Virus record (IMG/VR): IMGVR_UViG_3300023091_000012
Location: 1 to 33,339 of that record
Reading direction: 5' to 3' (one strand)
DNA: 33,339 nucleotides
Origin: a virus
Below the pieces are notes generated by a model. That model was not told the DNA's origin, did no database searches, and worked only from the letters and a program-made list of their open reading frames with translations. The position numbers and the translations under genes are program-made. Shown here piece by piece: positions 14,869-22,703 of the stretch; position 1 is the first letter of the stretch, and the number at the start of each line of letters is the position of its first letter.

Positions 14869-15162
14869 ATGAGGCAGTTCTTAATTGATATGTTGAAGCG
14901 GCTGGAGTTTTTATGTCCTCCGCCGGCGCGTTGTCATCACGTAATTACCTTGGCCCAATATTTTGGCAGCGACGAAACTGAACGGGCAAAAGGCAGGCTC
15001 TCACTGCGGGTCAACTGTGATGGCTATTTTTTCGGATTCTTTCTCGATGACGAAGATTTCCATCGAGAGGCCGAGGCTGTCGCCAACGATTTTGCTGAGT
15101 TCATTCGCAAAGAACAGACGGGACACAGGTTGACATTGGTGCCGGGCAGTACGGAGGGATGA
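14869..15162 (+). CDS. Unknown small protein, 97 aa
   Basis: Not recognised. ATG 14869 begins one base after the portal stop, with AAAGTGAG eight bases upstream. A short hydrophobic start is followed by FFGFFLDDEDFHREAEAVANDFAEFI, which looks like a strand then a helix. The stop overlaps the next start. It may be a capsid accessory protein given its place after the portal. Confidence 0.5.
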   Translation: MRQFLIDMLKRLEFLCPPPARCHHVITLAQYFGSDETERAKGRLSLRVNCDGYFFGFFLDDEDFHREAEAVANDFAEFIRKEQTGHRLTLVPGSTEG

Positions 15163-15410
15163 TGCGCATCCGCTTTTCGGAACGGCTCGGCACGATCGAG
15201 ATTGACGGCGTCCTGATCTCAGCCGGTGTGCTCAAAGAGATCGTCGACCCGGACAAGCGCCTTCTTTTCCGGTTCGTCCGCGAGGGTGGGATAATCAAAG
15301 CGACCGCGATCGATGAACGGTCTGCGATCTGGATTGACCCTGATCCAAACGACCAGTCAACAGAATTTGGAGTTGTGAACCAAAACAGTAACGAGGAGAA
15401 ACGATCATGA
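15159..15410 (+). CDS. Unknown small beta-rich protein, 83 aa
   Basis: Strands such as RLGTIEIDGVLISAGVLKEIVDP and LLFRFVREGGIIKATAI suggest a small beta fold. ATGATG gives two possible starts, at 15159 and 15162; GGAGG at 15153-15157 fits the second slightly better, while the ATGA overlap favours the first. The stop overlaps the next start. The function is unknown. Confidence 0.5.
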   Translation: MMRIRFSERLGTIEIDGVLISAGVLKEIVDPDKRLLFRFVREGGIIKATAIDERSAIWIDPDPNDQSTEFGVVNQNSNEEKRS

Positions 15411-16441
15411 AAAGGTCACTTGCAGCCATCGTCCTCGCGGTCATCTTGCCCATGGTCGCGTTCGCCACGCCCACAACCATCAGCGGTACTCAGGTCAATT
15501 ACCCGGTTTCCTTCCCGCTCCAGACGGGTCAATGGTGCTTCAACGGGGCCTGCGCCACGATCACCAATGGGGCATTCTCCGGCAGCTTCACCGAGGGAAC
15601 TGCGACCGTCACGATTACCACGGGTGCGCAAACGATTCTTACCGTACCGGGGGTAACGATTTCCACGTCAACCTATGACTGGGACAATTACGTCGCTCCG
15701 GCAGGGTCAACATTGAGCGGCATGGGAACGCCGACGATTCCATGCGCTATAGGCGCCGCATTTCAGCAGAATGATTCTCTTCCCCCGTATCAGGGCTGGG
15801 GATGCAAAACCGTGGCGGGCGCGACGGCCTGGATCGCGCAGGGAACTCCGGCCACGCAAATCGTATTGAATCTTCCGGTGAACGCAATCACGACTACCAC
15901 AACCGTATCCACCGCGGCGCCGGGGAATGTGCGCTCGATCATCGGGCAGGTTACAACCACGAATACCGGATACGCGAACGGCGGCAACAGCCTGGTAGGC
16001 ATTCGCGGCGTGGCTACATTGCCATCCGGAACCACGGCCACGAACGGATATGTGTACGGCGCTCAGGGAAAACTGATCGTTCAGGGCACCGTCAACGGCG
16101 GCGCGCTCTGGATGTTCGGCCTGCTTGGCCAGCTTGATCTATCCTCGGCCACGCTCACCGGGGCTGCCCATATTGCGCCGATCTGGTCCGACGCCGGCGC
16201 AACCGCACCTTCAGGGGCCTGCGCGTTCTGCGATTCGATGGTTATCACCAACACAACTGCGGCGACATTCAACTCCCTGATCTACGGCTACTCAAAGGCC
16301 ACGAGGCTGATGGATTTGACCGACAATGGCGGCGGCTACATCATCCCCGGAAGCGGAGCGAGTGCGGCTGTGAGCGGGTACCTGAAGATCAAGGTGTCAG
16401 GAACTGACGTTTATCTGCGCTACTACGCCGGAGCAAGCTAA
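15407..16441 (+). CDS. Exported beta-rich protein, possible virion surface or fibre protein
   Basis: A signal peptide (MKRSLAAIVLAVILPMVAFA) precedes about 320 residues rich in Thr, Gly, Ala and Ser with alternating strands, as in tail-fibre or adhesin-like proteins. The end (SGYLKIKVSGTDVYLRYYAGAS) is a strand pattern I associate with the tips of such proteins. A true signal peptide is unusual for a virion protein, so it may instead be exported and act at the host surface. SD: GAGGAG before ATG 15407. The stop TAA overlaps the next ATG. Confidence 0.6.
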   Translation: MKRSLAAIVLAVILPMVAFATPTTISGTQVNYPVSFPLQTGQWCFNGACATITNGAFSGSFTEGTATVTITTGAQTILTVPGVTISTSTYDWDNYVAPAGSTLSGMGTPTIPCAIGAAFQQNDSLPPYQGWGCKTVAGATAWIAQGTPATQIVLNLPVNAITTTTTVSTAAPGNVRSIIGQVTTTNTGYANGGNSLVGIRGVATLPSGTTATNGYVYGAQGKLIVQGTVNGGALWMFGLLGQLDLSSATLTGAAHIAPIWSDAGATAPSGACAFCDSMVITNTTAATFNSLIYGYSKATRLMDLTDNGGGYIIPGSGASAAVSGYLKIKVSGTDVYLRYYAGAS

Positions 16442-16743
16442 TGCGCCGGATCTACCTGGCAATTCTGCTGATGGGCGGGTGTCTCCCGATGCCCGCCCAA
16501 ACCGCGCAAGCAGTGCCGCCCGCAAAGACGGACAAGCCCGCGATTACCCGCCAGATGCTTGAGCAGCGTCTGGCTGAATTGAAGGCCGGCAAAGAGCAGG
16601 CGGTTGCGAACGTCAATGCTTTTGAAGGCGCGATACAGGAATGTTCGCATTGGCTTGATTTGCTCGAACCGCAGAAGCCAAAAGCAGAGCCTAAGCCCGC
16701 GTCAAATCCGGCAATCGAAGGCGCGGGGAAAAAGGAAGAGTGA
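16441..16743 (+). CDS. Exported small coiled-coil protein, possible lipoprotein
   Basis: The signal sequence MRRIYLAILLMGGCLPMPAQ has Cys after GG, a weak lipobox, or could be cut later at AQA. A helix follows (TRQMLEQRLAELKAGKEQAVANVNAFEGAIQE) and then a Lys/Pro-rich tail. Size and layout fit an outer-membrane spanin-type or periplasmic coil, but no family was identified. It is joined to the upstream exported gene by TAATG and is followed by a membrane-anchored coiled coil. The three may form a host-envelope module. Confidence 0.5.
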   Translation: MRRIYLAILLMGGCLPMPAQTAQAVPPAKTDKPAITRQMLEQRLAELKAGKEQAVANVNAFEGAIQECSHWLDLLEPQKPKAEPKPASNPAIEGAGKKEE

Positions 16744-16752
16744 GCGAGCCTC

Positions 16753-17271
16753 ATGGACTTTAACGCGGTGGACGTAGCGGCAAGACTCGGAGACACGATG
16801 ACCGCACTCAGTGAGCGCGTGGCGGCTTGCGAACATACCTCAAGGGAATTTGAGAAACTTCACGATGAGATACCGGGGCTATGCGTTCGCATATCGTTAA
16901 CGGAGAAATGGCAGGAAGCACACCCGGATACGCATCGCCTAGAAGGAAACGCTCTCTCCATTGCAAAGGCTGAAACTGACCGCCGCTTGCATGAAATGAA
17001 CGAGATGCGCAAGCAGATCGATAATGAGCGTGGAACTTTTGTAAACCGTGAACAGTACGAGCAACAACATGCGCGGCTCAGAGAAGACATTATGAAGGGC
17101 GCCGCGTATAACGACGCTAAGATTGCCGAATTGGCGAAGAGTTATGACGCTAAGATTTCCGACCTGACCAAGAGTCGCGATACCGCATCCGGCGAGCAAG
17201 GGTTTATTGAGAAGTTCTGGCCTTTGATTGTGGCTGTCGCCATACTCGTCGTGCAACACTTTTGGAAGTGA
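16753..17271 (+). CDS. Coiled-coil protein with C-terminal membrane anchor
   Basis: About 145 residues of charged helix (RRLHEMNEMRKQIDNERGTF, then AKIAELAKSYDAKISDLTKS) end in one hydrophobic helix FWPLIVAVAILVVQHFWK. This is the reverse polarity of typical spanins but is a common shape for phage proteins next to lysis or holin genes. No holin or endolysin was recognised nearby. It probably acts at the inner membrane; the role is inferred. Confidence 0.55.
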   Translation: MDFNAVDVAARLGDTMTALSERVAACEHTSREFEKLHDEIPGLCVRISLTEKWQEAHPDTHRLEGNALSIAKAETDRRLHEMNEMRKQIDNERGTFVNREQYEQQHARLREDIMKGAAYNDAKIAELAKSYDAKISDLTKSRDTASGEQGFIEKFWPLIVAVAILVVQHFWK

Positions 17272-17349
17272 GGCTAGCAAACTGGCACATCTAGAGGCCC
17301 TTTTTCACCTCCGAAACTTTATTTCATCGCTTGAACCCAAAGAGTAAAC

Positions 17350-17697
17350 ATGCCAGATACCAAAGTTGAACCCGCAAAGCAATACGTTGAGCCGACGCTC
17401 GATGAGCAGAGGCGGCTGATTCATGACGAAACCGTCCCCGAACCCATCCGCTGGTTCTGGCGGCAGCGGCTGTACGGGGCGGGCGGTACGGGGCGCAAGG
17501 GGATACAACAGGATCGAGTCCAACGCCTACAGGAAAGCCTCCGCGAGAATTTCAAGGTTCGGATGCTCGATAAGTTGGTGGGGGCAGTTGGAAACCAAAG
17601 TCCCAAATCCGCAGCAGAGCATCTACCCGGCAAGCGGAGAAAGCGCGCCCGTCGCCTCATGCGGCAACTCGCAAAAGTCGTAAAAACTGCCAGTTAA
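17350..17697 (+). CDS. Unknown basic protein, 115 aa
   Basis: Acidic N-terminal half (VEPTLDEQRRLIHDETVPEPIRWFWRQRLYG) and strongly basic C-terminal half (LPGKRRKRARRLMRQLAKVVK). No zinc or membrane features. Position just before the protease gene suggests a head-assembly or nucleic-acid-binding role. AAAGAG precedes ATG 17350. Confidence 0.5.
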   Translation: MPDTKVEPAKQYVEPTLDEQRRLIHDETVPEPIRWFWRQRLYGAGGTGRKGIQQDRVQRLQESLRENFKVRMLDKLVGAVGNQSPKSAAEHLPGKRRKRARRLMRQLAKVVKTAS

Positions 17698-17700
17698 CCC

Positions 17701-17735
17701 CCATCATTGCGCGGTTGCCATGCCTGTTGTATATC
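17701..17735 (+). promoter_or_regulatory. Late-type promoter, protease/capsid operon
   Basis: CATCATT (17702-17708) overlaps TTGCGC (17707-17712); a 17-bp spacer and TATATC (17730-17735) follow. It aligns without gaps with 12397-12433 and 24828-24861. The -10 ends seven bases before GTG 17743, so the protease message may be leaderless. Confidence 0.6.
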
Positions 17736-17742
17736 CCTAGAT

Positions 17743-19647
17743 GTGCAGCAGACCATCAAACCCGGCGAGTTCCTGAAGGCTGTTCCCATCGAAAAGGTGG
17801 ATGAGGCCAAGCAGGAAGCCTGGGGCACATTCACCGCCGAGGTTCGGGATTCCGACAATGAAATAGCCGACTACGCCTATCAGAAGGGGCGCGTTCAGGC
17901 CTGGTCCGACAATGAGAAGTCGATAGCCGCCGCGGCGGGGATGGAAGAATCCCTCGGCAATGTTCGGTTCTCCCACATGACCCTTCCGACCGGCAAGGTG
18001 ATCGCCCTGAACATGGACGACGGGCGAAAAACCATCGGCGGCGGAACATACCTGATGAACGTCGGCGATACGAAAACCTGGGACATGGTCGCCAAGGGGA
18101 TCTTAAAAGGGTTCAGCTTTGGCGGCCGCTACGACTGGCGCAAATGCGACGTTTGTGGTGAGCAGCTACCCAATGAGCAGGGCAACAACTGGTGCCCGGC
18201 CTGCAAGGAAACGGTCCCGGTACGGTACGGCGCCACGATTGCCGAACTTTCCGTGTGCGACCGGCCGGCGGTCCCGGTGGCGAACATTCTTCACATCAAG
18301 GCCGATGGCTCGACGGTGCCGGTGGAGGTAAAAGTGGATAAGGACGAAAAGAAGACCAAGCGCGTGGCCGGGGAAGACCTGACGGCCGATTGCTTCGCCC
18401 ACGTCGGAGATCCGGAAAAGACGGAAACCTGGAAGCTCCCCATCAAGTTCTCGACCGAGGAGAAAACCAAGCGCCACATCGTAAATGCTCTCGCCCGCTT
18501 CGCTTCGACTAAGGGCATTCCCGCCGATGAAAAGGCTAAAGTCAAGGCCAAGATCATCGCCGCGGCCAAGGAGCACGGAATCGAAGTCTCCGAGGACGAG
18601 GACAAGGCCGAGGTCCTGACGCTTGACCGGAGCTTCATCAAGGCTGAAAGTCAGCGCATCAAGGAAAGCATCCACGCCAAGGCCGCGGGCGCGGGTATCA
18701 CGCTGCGCAAGGATTTGTTCGATGTGGCGAACTTTGCCGAGGTACTCCAACGGATTGCATGGTTGCGGTATAGTGCGATTCAAGAACGGGACTACGAGGG
18801 CGATGAGTCCGACATTCCCGAGGAATTGGAAGAAAATCTGATCAGTCTCTCGGAGACTTTCCTTCGCATGGCGCAGGAAGAAACCGCGGAACTGGTAGCG
18901 GCCGCGAAAAAGGCCGGGAAGGTGACCACGATGAAAAAGGAAGTCGAACTGCCCGAGAATGTCGGCGACGTGATGACCGGCCATCTTGTCGATCAGGCTG
19001 CGCATAACGAAGTTCTGGCCGATGCCCACAAAGCAATGGCGGAACACCACACGGCTCAGGCCGCCGTTCACAAGGCCGCTCACGAGCACTTCAAGAAGGC
19101 GGCCGCAGACGGCGGCGAGCACGAGGAGCATCACAAGATGCACGCCGATATTGCCAAGGCCACGCATGAGCATCACCTGGCCAAGGCCGAGCACCACACG
19201 GCCATGCACAAGGCCCATTCGGAAATGGCCGCCAAGTGCGCGAAGTGCGCCGAGGACTTCGCCGACACGCCGGAAAAGAAAACCGCGCTGGCCGCGCAAT
19301 TCAAGACCGTGCGCGAGGCCAAGCCTGCAATTCGGAAGAGCAATGCGGCTCCCGTGGAGGTTGACGTGACCAACATGAGCGAAGTGGAGAAAAATGCCTA
19401 CGCTCGCATTCAGGGCGAGTACTACGCATCGCCCGAATATGCCAAAAAGGTGCGCGAATCGCTCGACGCCCAGGCCGTGGCAAAGCTCAACGCGGCAGCC
19501 AACAACGCATCGATCGCGGTCGGCGTTGAGGCGGGCGGAGACAACGGGAACATCTACGCGGTTCCGCGTGCCGGCCAACTGGACAAGAGCCAGCAGGACG
19601 AAGGCGAATTGACGGGCGCAACGAAGCTCTTCGATTTCATCAAGTAA
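17743..19647 (+). CDS. Capsid maturation protease with scaffold-like His-rich C-terminus
   Basis: The N-terminal ~185 residues look like a phage prohead protease of the XkdF type: WGTFTAEVRDSDNEI, RFSHMTLPTG, AKGILKGFSFGG and TIAELSVCDRPAVPVAN. Inside this domain a zinc ribbon is inserted, with Cys at 135, 138, 151 and 154. Residues ~206-285 resemble the DUF6582 helical unit often joined to these proteases. A coiled, His-rich helix follows (about 413-491) with roughly 19 His (for example EHHTAQAAVHKAAHEHF, HEHHLAKAEHHTAMHK). Scaffold function for the rest is inferred. GTG 17743 is chosen because it follows the -10 by seven bases; TTG 17707 falls in the -35. Confidence 0.8.
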   Translation: MQQTIKPGEFLKAVPIEKVDEAKQEAWGTFTAEVRDSDNEIADYAYQKGRVQAWSDNEKSIAAAAGMEESLGNVRFSHMTLPTGKVIALNMDDGRKTIGGGTYLMNVGDTKTWDMVAKGILKGFSFGGRYDWRKCDVCGEQLPNEQGNNWCPACKETVPVRYGATIAELSVCDRPAVPVANILHIKADGSTVPVEVKVDKDEKKTKRVAGEDLTADCFAHVGDPEKTETWKLPIKFSTEEKTKRHIVNALARFASTKGIPADEKAKVKAKIIAAAKEHGIEVSEDEDKAEVLTLDRSFIKAESQRIKESIHAKAAGAGITLRKDLFDVANFAEVLQRIAWLRYSAIQERDYEGDESDIPEELEENLISLSETFLRMAQEETAELVAAAKKAGKVTTMKKEVELPENVGDVMTGHLVDQAAHNEVLADAHKAMAEHHTAQAAVHKAAHEHFKKAAADGGEHEEHHKMHADIAKATHEHHLAKAEHHTAMHKAHSEMAAKCAKCAEDFADTPEKKTALAAQFKTVREAKPAIRKSNAAPVEVDVTNMSEVEKNAYARIQGEYYASPEYAKKVRESLDAQAVAKLNAAANNASIAVGVEAGGDNGNIYAVPRAGQLDKSQQDEGELTGATKLFDFIK

Positions 19648-19664
19648 CGGGCAGTTCACGAAAA

Positions 19665-19688
19665 GGCGCGTCACCCCGGTGGCGCGTC
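19665..19688 (+). promoter_or_regulatory. Stem-loop between protease and capsid genes
   Basis: GGCGCGTCACC pairs with GGTGGCGCGTC with two wobbles around a very short loop; no T-run follows. Such hairpins before capsid genes may slow transcription or set an mRNA processing end. Predicted from pairing only. Confidence 0.35.
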
Positions 19689-19722
19689 CCGAAGGCAAGC
19701 AAAACACGAGGAGGGTACCAGG

Positions 19723-21567
19723 ATGTTTGGCACACCAGTTTTCACTCGCGGCATGGGCGAGATCGTCCTGACGGACGATGTCTACAGGGGATTCACGGCG
19801 CAGCAGGAGGCCGCAGTCAAAACGTGGGTGGGCAACCTGCAAAAGAAGCACAGCAAGACCTTGAACGATATGTTGCGCGTCAAGGGCGCTGTCGGCTCCC
19901 TCAAACTGCCGGGCAATCCGGCCGATACAGCCGAAACCAACAAGCGCATGGCCCTCTACAATGAGGGCGCCGAGATGGCGAAGCACCGCATCTGGGAAGT
20001 GATGAAGGCCGGGCAGAAGATGGCCAAGACCGGCGTCACATCCTCGATCGGATTCAACTTCTACGACCTCCGCGGCCCGGTCGAACTGCTTTATCCGTTC
20101 TACACGCCGTTCCGCAACATGACCCCGCGTCCGGCTCCTCCGAATTCTGGCGTCGGCACGGCTGCTCACTGGCAGCGCATCACCGCGCCCGGATACGCCT
20201 ATCCCGGCGTGCCGGAAGCGCAGCGCGCCCAGATCACAGCGCCGAACATGGTCCCCTGCATTGCGACCTACAAGGAGTTCGGCAAGGAAAACCAGGTCAC
20301 CTACACGGCGGAGTTTGCCGGCGAGGGATTCAACGACAACCTGGCTACCGAGCGTCTGGACGGCCTTCTGGCTCTGTTCCTCGCCGAAGAGGCGCAGATT
20401 CTGAACGGCAACGGCGGCAACGGAACCGGCTCGAACGGCTTCCAACTCGGCACCGGCCCGACTCCGACCGTAGTTGCCGGGACCGCGCTTACGCCGGCCG
20501 GAACGCTCACATCCGGTCACTACGTCTCCGTCTGGTGCGTGGCCCTTACCGCCATGGGAAACCCGCAGAACGCGCAGTACGGCTACTACAATGCGCCTCT
20601 TACCGTGGCCGGCGGCCTGACTCCGACGTTCCAGTACAACGCGCCCGGCACCAATCAGCCGATCTCGATCGCCGGCGGCACGTCGGCATTGTCGGCAATG
20701 TCCAACTCGGCAACTCCGTTTCAAGTCACCGCCACTCTCAACGTCGTAGCCACCGTCACGCCGAAAGTCGGCGCCATGGGCGGCTATGCGTGGTTTGTAG
20801 ACTACGAGGCCACCAATACCGGCAGCACGGCTGGCGCTTATCTCTACGCCATCACACAGTTCCCGACGGTGACCATCAGCACGCCCCCGACCGTAACGAC
20901 AACCGCCTCCGCGTTCGTAGCCGCCGGCGGGAATGTTGACGAATCGGCCAACCCCTACGACATGGACGGATTGTTCGCCTGGGCCGCCACCTACGGCCAG
21001 TGGGTGAATCAGTTCGGCGCGGGTCCAAGCGGATCGAACTCCCTGACTTCGCTCGGAAACGGCAAGGTTCTCGAAGTCGAAACCATGCTGCAGACCCTGT
21101 TCACGATCTTCCAGACGGGCATCGACGAAATCTGGGGCGATCTGATCGCGGTCGAGTGCCTGGACAATGCTGTCCGTTACGGCGGCGCCTCGGCAACCGG
21201 CTACCAGATCATCCTCCAGCGCGATACTCAGAACAACATCCTGGGCGGCTTCGTCGTATCCGGCTATCAGAGCCGCTACGCCGTTGGCAACCCCACCGGT
21301 GCGAATGCAATTCCCATCCGCATTCACCCGATGATCCCGCCCGGAACGCTGCTGTTCAACATCCGGACCGTGCCGCCTGGCTACTCGCACAGCCGCCTGC
21401 CGTACATCTACGGCATGTTGGTTCAGCGCGACTACTACGGCATCGAATGGCCGCCGGTGTTCCGTGCATGGAATTTTGGGACATATGTCCATGAAACCTT
21501 AGCTCATCACTTCCCCGGCCTTTTGGGAGTGATCACGGGCATCGGAGCATTTGTTTCCCCGTCGTAA
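19723..21567 (+). CDS. Major capsid protein, 614 aa
   Basis: The large protein after the protease is the expected HK97-fold major capsid protein. GGAGGG lies seven bases before ATG 19723, the strong site expected for the most abundant protein. The N-terminal part is helical and charged, followed by strands (NFYDLRGPVELLYPFYTPFRNM). Residues ~240-400 are Thr/Gly/Ser-rich beta sequence and look like an inserted surface domain. The C-terminal ~150 residues (FTIFQTGIDEIWGDLIAVECLDNAVRYGG) return to a capsid-like pattern. It is unusually long because of the insert. A terminator follows at 21618. Confidence 0.78.
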   Translation: MFGTPVFTRGMGEIVLTDDVYRGFTAQQEAAVKTWVGNLQKKHSKTLNDMLRVKGAVGSLKLPGNPADTAETNKRMALYNEGAEMAKHRIWEVMKAGQKMAKTGVTSSIGFNFYDLRGPVELLYPFYTPFRNMTPRPAPPNSGVGTAAHWQRITAPGYAYPGVPEAQRAQITAPNMVPCIATYKEFGKENQVTYTAEFAGEGFNDNLATERLDGLLALFLAEEAQILNGNGGNGTGSNGFQLGTGPTPTVVAGTALTPAGTLTSGHYVSVWCVALTAMGNPQNAQYGYYNAPLTVAGGLTPTFQYNAPGTNQPISIAGGTSALSAMSNSATPFQVTATLNVVATVTPKVGAMGGYAWFVDYEATNTGSTAGAYLYAITQFPTVTISTPPTVTTTASAFVAAGGNVDESANPYDMDGLFAWAATYGQWVNQFGAGPSGSNSLTSLGNGKVLEVETMLQTLFTIFQTGIDEIWGDLIAVECLDNAVRYGGASATGYQIILQRDTQNNILGGFVVSGYQSRYAVGNPTGANAIPIRIHPMIPPGTLLFNIRTVPPGYSHSRLPYIYGMLVQRDYYGIEWPPVFRAWNFGTYVHETLAHHFPGLLGVITGIGAFVSPS

Positions 21568-21617
21568 AATCAACGATTTAGGTTAGCCACTGTTTCTAGG
21601 GGGCGGTGGCCCTAAAG

Positions 21618-21660
21618 CTCAAAAAGGCCAGTTCCGAGAGGGATTGGCCTTTTGAGTTTG
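21618..21660 (+). terminator. Terminator after the capsid gene
   Basis: CTCAAAAAGGCCA (21618-21630) pairs with TGGCCTTTTGAG (21645-21656) with one bulge. A-rich and T-rich arms flank the stem, so it could stop both strands; it lies between two convergent genes. Confidence 0.8.
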
Positions 21661-21773
21661 CGCATTCTTTGCACCCTGTATCCTGTGAATCATGGAGGGG
21701 CTTTACGGCGCTTTTCGGTAAATCTGAGGGCCACCCCACCGGCGACCCTCAAGCCATCGTTCTTCCGTCTCGC

Positions 21774-22343
21774 CTAGTTGACCGTAAGCGTGGTACTGGA
21801 CGATGCCGTCTCGTACCCGAAAGCATCGGTTGGGGTGAAAACAACTGACAGGCGGTGTGTGCCGGCAGGCAGCACGGCTCCTGGGCCGGGTGAATACGCA
21901 TAGGTTCCGGGCACGGATGCAGTAGCGTTCAACTGCGCCGCGCTGAGGGGCGTCGGGAAGGCGATAGGGGCGGGCGTAGGCCATGTGATGACCGGAACAA
22001 CGGCCTTCCTCTTCTCTTCGGCCGCTACTTCCGTATTGCGCTCATTGTGCGCGACGGCCTCCGCTTCCGCGGCATTGTCCGCCGAGTATGTTGCCGTGTG
22101 GCGAACGATTGCCGACAGCGCACCCTCTACCTCATTTGCGGAGATCCCGAACGGGATGGATGCCTGGAAAGCAAGCAATTCCTTGTTCGCGTCGTAGGAC
22201 CAGTCGATTCCGATGCCGTGGTCCCATGTTAGGAGGCCCTTCTGGCCGCCGAGTGCGAGGCCTTCAGCCTTGGCGCGCGTCTGGATCGCCTCAAACTGCT
22301 TTTCCGAAATGTCCTTGAACACCAATTTCTCTGTCCGCTTCAT
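21774..22343 (-). CDS. Ig-like (MBG-type) domain protein on the minus strand
   Basis: 189 residues from the ATG whose complement is at 22341-22343, with AAAGGAG upstream on the minus strand; an earlier ATG would add 12 residues. The N-terminal domain (KLVFKDISEKQFEAIQTRAKAEGLAL, then IGIDWSYDANKELLAFQ, ANEVEGALSAIV) resembles short proteins I know from Acidobacteria. The C-terminus (PVITWPTPAPIAFPTPLSA, ending TTLTVN) is a clear MBG/Ig-like repeat of the type found in surface proteins of that phylum. No signal peptide is seen. It is the only minus-strand gene in the structural region, so it may be a recent acquisition (moron) or a virion decoration protein. Confidence 0.75.
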   Translation of the reverse strand: MKRTEKLVFKDISEKQFEAIQTRAKAEGLALGGQKGLLTWDHGIGIDWSYDANKELLAFQASIPFGISANEVEGALSAIVRHTATYSADNAAEAEAVAHNERNTEVAAEEKRKAVVPVITWPTPAPIAFPTPLSAAQLNATASVPGTYAYSPGPGAVLPAGTHRLSVVFTPTDAFGYETASSSTTLTVN

Positions 22344-22398
22344 GAGGTGATTCTCCTTTTGGTGAGGCATCTGCCCCACGGAGTTAATTAGATACAGT

Positions 22399-22436
22399 CA
22401 CATGAGGCGCCGTCAGAGCTAATCTGACCACATGAG
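22399..22436 (+). repeat. Pair of CACATGAG sites 30 bp apart
   Basis: CACATGAG occurs at 22399-22406 and 22429-22436. The 30-bp spacing equals that of the TGTTACA and TGTAACA pairs. The second copy begins 30 bp before the -10-like TACACT at 22459. Confidence 0.5.
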
Positions 22437-22458
22437 TGAGCGGTTTGCCGTTTGGGTT

Positions 22459-22464
22459 TACACT
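22459..22464 (+). promoter_or_regulatory. -10 box TACACT, leaderless type
   Basis: TACACT ends seven bases before ATG 22472 with no Shine-Dalgarno between. Confidence 0.4.
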
Positions 22465-22471
22465 GTCCCTG

Positions 22472-22702
22472 ATGAGCGCACCAAAGTACGTTCCCTTAAA
22501 GCCGAAGATTGTCCGCGTAGACGGCCGTTGGCGCATTTTCCTGCCGCAGACGGTCTTCGGCGATCTGGCGTGCGGTGGTCAGCACGGGCCGTTTGCCTCG
22601 TGGGAAGATGCCCGCCGGGCTGCGTTCGGAATTGCTACGGCTTTGCACGCGAACCTCTGCCGGCAGAACCAGGGAGCGATTCAGATAGGAGCCGTGAACT
22701 GA
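22472..22702 (+). CDS. Small unknown protein, 76 aa
   Basis: ATG 22472 is chosen over 22436 because it follows a -10 box by seven bases. KIVRVDGRWRIFLP and FASWEDARRAAFGIATALHANL suggest a strand pair and a helix. It is the first gene of the connector and tail operon and has no recognised family. Confidence 0.5.
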   Translation: MSAPKYVPLKPKIVRVDGRWRIFLPQTVFGDLACGGQHGPFASWEDARRAAFGIATALHANLCRQNQGAIQIGAVN

Positions 22703-22703
22703 G

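Noticed and set aside
18166-21492. 1108-codon open frame on the minus strand, opposite the protease and capsid genes
   Set aside because: It has no recognisable domain, and it lies opposite two well-supported genes with promoters, ribosome sites and expected order. Long antisense frames are a by-product of GC-rich codon use.
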